The notes under the pieces: model-generated | What the model saw: the letters and a program-made list of their open reading frames with translations, nothing else | What the model was told of the DNA's origin: nothing | Database searches by the model: none | NCBI RefSeq assembly: GCF_003390865.1 | Contig: NZ_QMEJ01000001.1 | Location: 1,240,001-1,304,000, forward strand | DNA: 64,000 bases | Direction: 5' to 3' | Source of the DNA: Tropicimonas sp. IMCC34011 | GTDB lineage: Bacteria > Pseudomonadota > Alphaproteobacteria > Rhodobacterales > Rhodobacteraceae | Program-made: the position numbers and the translations under genes | In this document: one piece after another, positions 63,329-64,000 of the stretch | How positions within the stretch are numbered: the stretch's first letter is position 1 | Layout of the letters: every line of letters begins with the position of its first letter

Positions 63329-63795
63329 CCCCTCCCTTCCCCGGAGACCCAACTCGTGAAGCCGAGCTGCGTCGGTGCCGGGGTCTGATCCGCATCCGAC
63401 CGGCGCTGCGCGAGCACCCAGCGGCCCTCCTCCTGCACCAGCCGGTCGGTGTAGACGCTTTGCAGAAGCGCCTGCGGCGCTTCGCCTTCCTTCACCCCGA
63501 AGAGCAGGATGTAGACGGAGCCCGCGACGCTGCCGTCGTCCTGCTGTTCGAGCAGGACCTGGTTATTCCAGTGCCGTGTCTGCACGCCGAGGTCGATCCA
63601 GCGCGCATAGTGATCCACGGCGAAGTCCGAGAGTTCGGTACGGCCGTTGCATTCGCCGAAGGTCGACGACAGGTAGCGGCCCTTTTCGGCGTAGCAGTTT
63701 GCCCAGCCCGCCCCGTCGCCACTGTCGATGGCGCGCGCGTAGCGGGCGTAGAGTTGATGGATCTCGATGTAGTCCTGAACCGACGGCGTGATCAT
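63325..63795 (-). CDS. SnoaL/NTF2-like protein
   Basis: 156 residues. QDYIEIHQLYARYARAIDSG, then WANCYAEKGRYLS, VDHYARWIDLGVQTRHWNNQ and VYTDRLVQEEGRWVLAQRR give the cone-shaped NTF2 fold common to small hydratases, isomerases and ring-hydroxylating beta-like subunits. Its role in this catabolic set could be a dehydratase or isomerase step. It overlaps the flavoprotein start by four bases. Confidence 0.82.
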   Translation of the reverse strand: MITPSVQDYIEIHQLYARYARAIDSGDGAGWANCYAEKGRYLSSTFGECNGRTELSDFAVDHYARWIDLGVQTRHWNNQVLLEQQDDGSVAGSVYILLFGVKEGEAPQALLQSVYTDRLVQEEGRWVLAQRRSDADQTPAPTQLGFTSWVSGEGRG

Positions 63796-63868
63796 GACGC
63801 AAAGTCCTTCCGGAATGGCTCCGGGCGGCGCCTCCCGCGCCGCCCGGTCTCGGTGTATCGACTGACGA

Positions 63869-64000
63869 TCAGACCTTGATCGCGAAGGGGTCGCGCTCTT
63901 CGTCCGAGTAGTCGATCATCACGTTCTTCGTGTGCAGGAACTCCTCGAGCGCCACGACGCCCCGCTCCTTGCCATAGCCCGAGTCGCGGTAGCCGCCGAA
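63869..64000 (-). CDS. Aldehyde dehydrogenase, C-terminal end (cut by window edge)
   Basis: Only the last 43 residues are present: FGGYRDSGYGKERGVVALEE, then FLHTKNVMIDY and a short tail. The GGYxxSGxGxExG block is the C-terminal signature of NAD(P)-dependent aldehyde dehydrogenases. It lies 73 bases upstream of the SnoaL-like gene on the same strand and probably heads that operon. Confidence 0.75.
   Translation of the reverse strand, partial: FGGYRDSGYGKERGVVALEEFLHTKNVMIDYSDEERDPFAIKV

Noticed and set aside
61817-63388. 523-codon plus-strand frame opposite the flavoprotein
   Set aside because: The minus strand holds the FAD-binding motif and coupled neighbours; the plus frame is featureless and Arg/Val-rich.
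1-64000. CRISPR arrays, tRNA and rRNA genes
   Set aside because: No regular repeat-spacer pattern, no tRNA-like cloverleaf with a recognisable T-loop and no rRNA segments were noticed on reading; a dedicated search was not possible.

Overview
The window reads as a GC-rich alphaproteobacterium, most likely a Rhodobacterales (Roseobacter-group) strain. This is inferred from protein style (TRAP and multiple ABC uptake operons, an EPS-type MarR regulator, a complete RmlCBDA set), the high G+C, and the tight ATGA/TGATG gene overlaps; no rRNA or other taxonomic marker is present. The first 4.6 kb looks like a plasmid- or island-type replication module. The surface-polysaccharide locus next to it is strewn with decayed transposases and broken genes, so this could be an extrachromosomal replicon or a genomic island.

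Layout. 1-4.6 kb: AAA+ ATPase (cut by the window edge), a primase-like small protein, a large Toprim/DUF927 helicase-like protein and an unknown protein; a DnaA box with inverted GTTCCCGG repeats lies upstream of the primase. 4.8-34.4 kb: an exopolysaccharide/O-antigen type locus, all on the plus strand. It holds GT4 and GT2 glycosyltransferases, a MarR-type EPS regulator, a UDP-sugar dehydrogenase, a PglK-like ABC flippase, an FkbM methyltransferase, a HAD / UbiA-like / ATP-grasp / polysaccharide-deacetylase module, an EpsG-type polymerase, rmlC-B-D-A, a dTDP-3-amino-sugar branch (ketoisomerase, aminotransferase, GNAT), a sulfotransferase and a frameshifted Wzx. The locus carries fossils: an epimerase with its middle deleted, a 5'-truncated second UDP-sugar dehydrogenase, a nonsense-riddled IS5 transposase, and an IS5 copy with perfect ends interrupted by IS3 and IS110 material.

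34.6-40.4 kb (minus): one operon of GntR regulator, TRAP transporter (DctP-Q-M), FAD-linked hydroxyacid oxidase and HpcH/HpaI aldolase, for uptake and breakdown of an organic acid. 41.1-47.9 kb (plus): dipeptide/oligopeptide ABC importer with a co-transcribed M20 peptidase. 48.4-56 kb (plus): transketolase, xylulokinase, SorC-type regulator and a ribose/xylose-type ABC importer; two sites with the same half-sites and identical 30-nt spacing precede the transketolase and the binding protein. 56.1-59.2 kb (minus): a four-gene set of acyl-CoA-dehydrogenase-like protein, PIG-L deacetylase, NodS-like methyltransferase and GT2 glycosyltransferase, probably a small biosynthetic pathway of unknown product. 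59.6-64 kb: an AbrB-type membrane-protein fossil, a D-2-hydroxyacid dehydrogenase, and a minus-strand catabolic set (aldehyde dehydrogenase end, SnoaL-like protein, flavoprotein, SDR).

How it fits together: RmlA/RmlB make dTDP-4-keto-6-deoxyglucose, which RmlC/RmlD turn into dTDP-rhamnose and the FdtA/FdtB/GNAT genes turn into a 3-acetamido-3,6-dideoxyhexose. The glycosyltransferases assemble the unit, ABC and/or Wzx flip it, and EpsG may polymerise it. No initiating sugar-phosphate transferase and no Wza/Wzc export genes are seen, so the locus depends on genes elsewhere. The remaining operons are independent nutrient-uptake units. No tRNA, rRNA or CRISPR array was seen.
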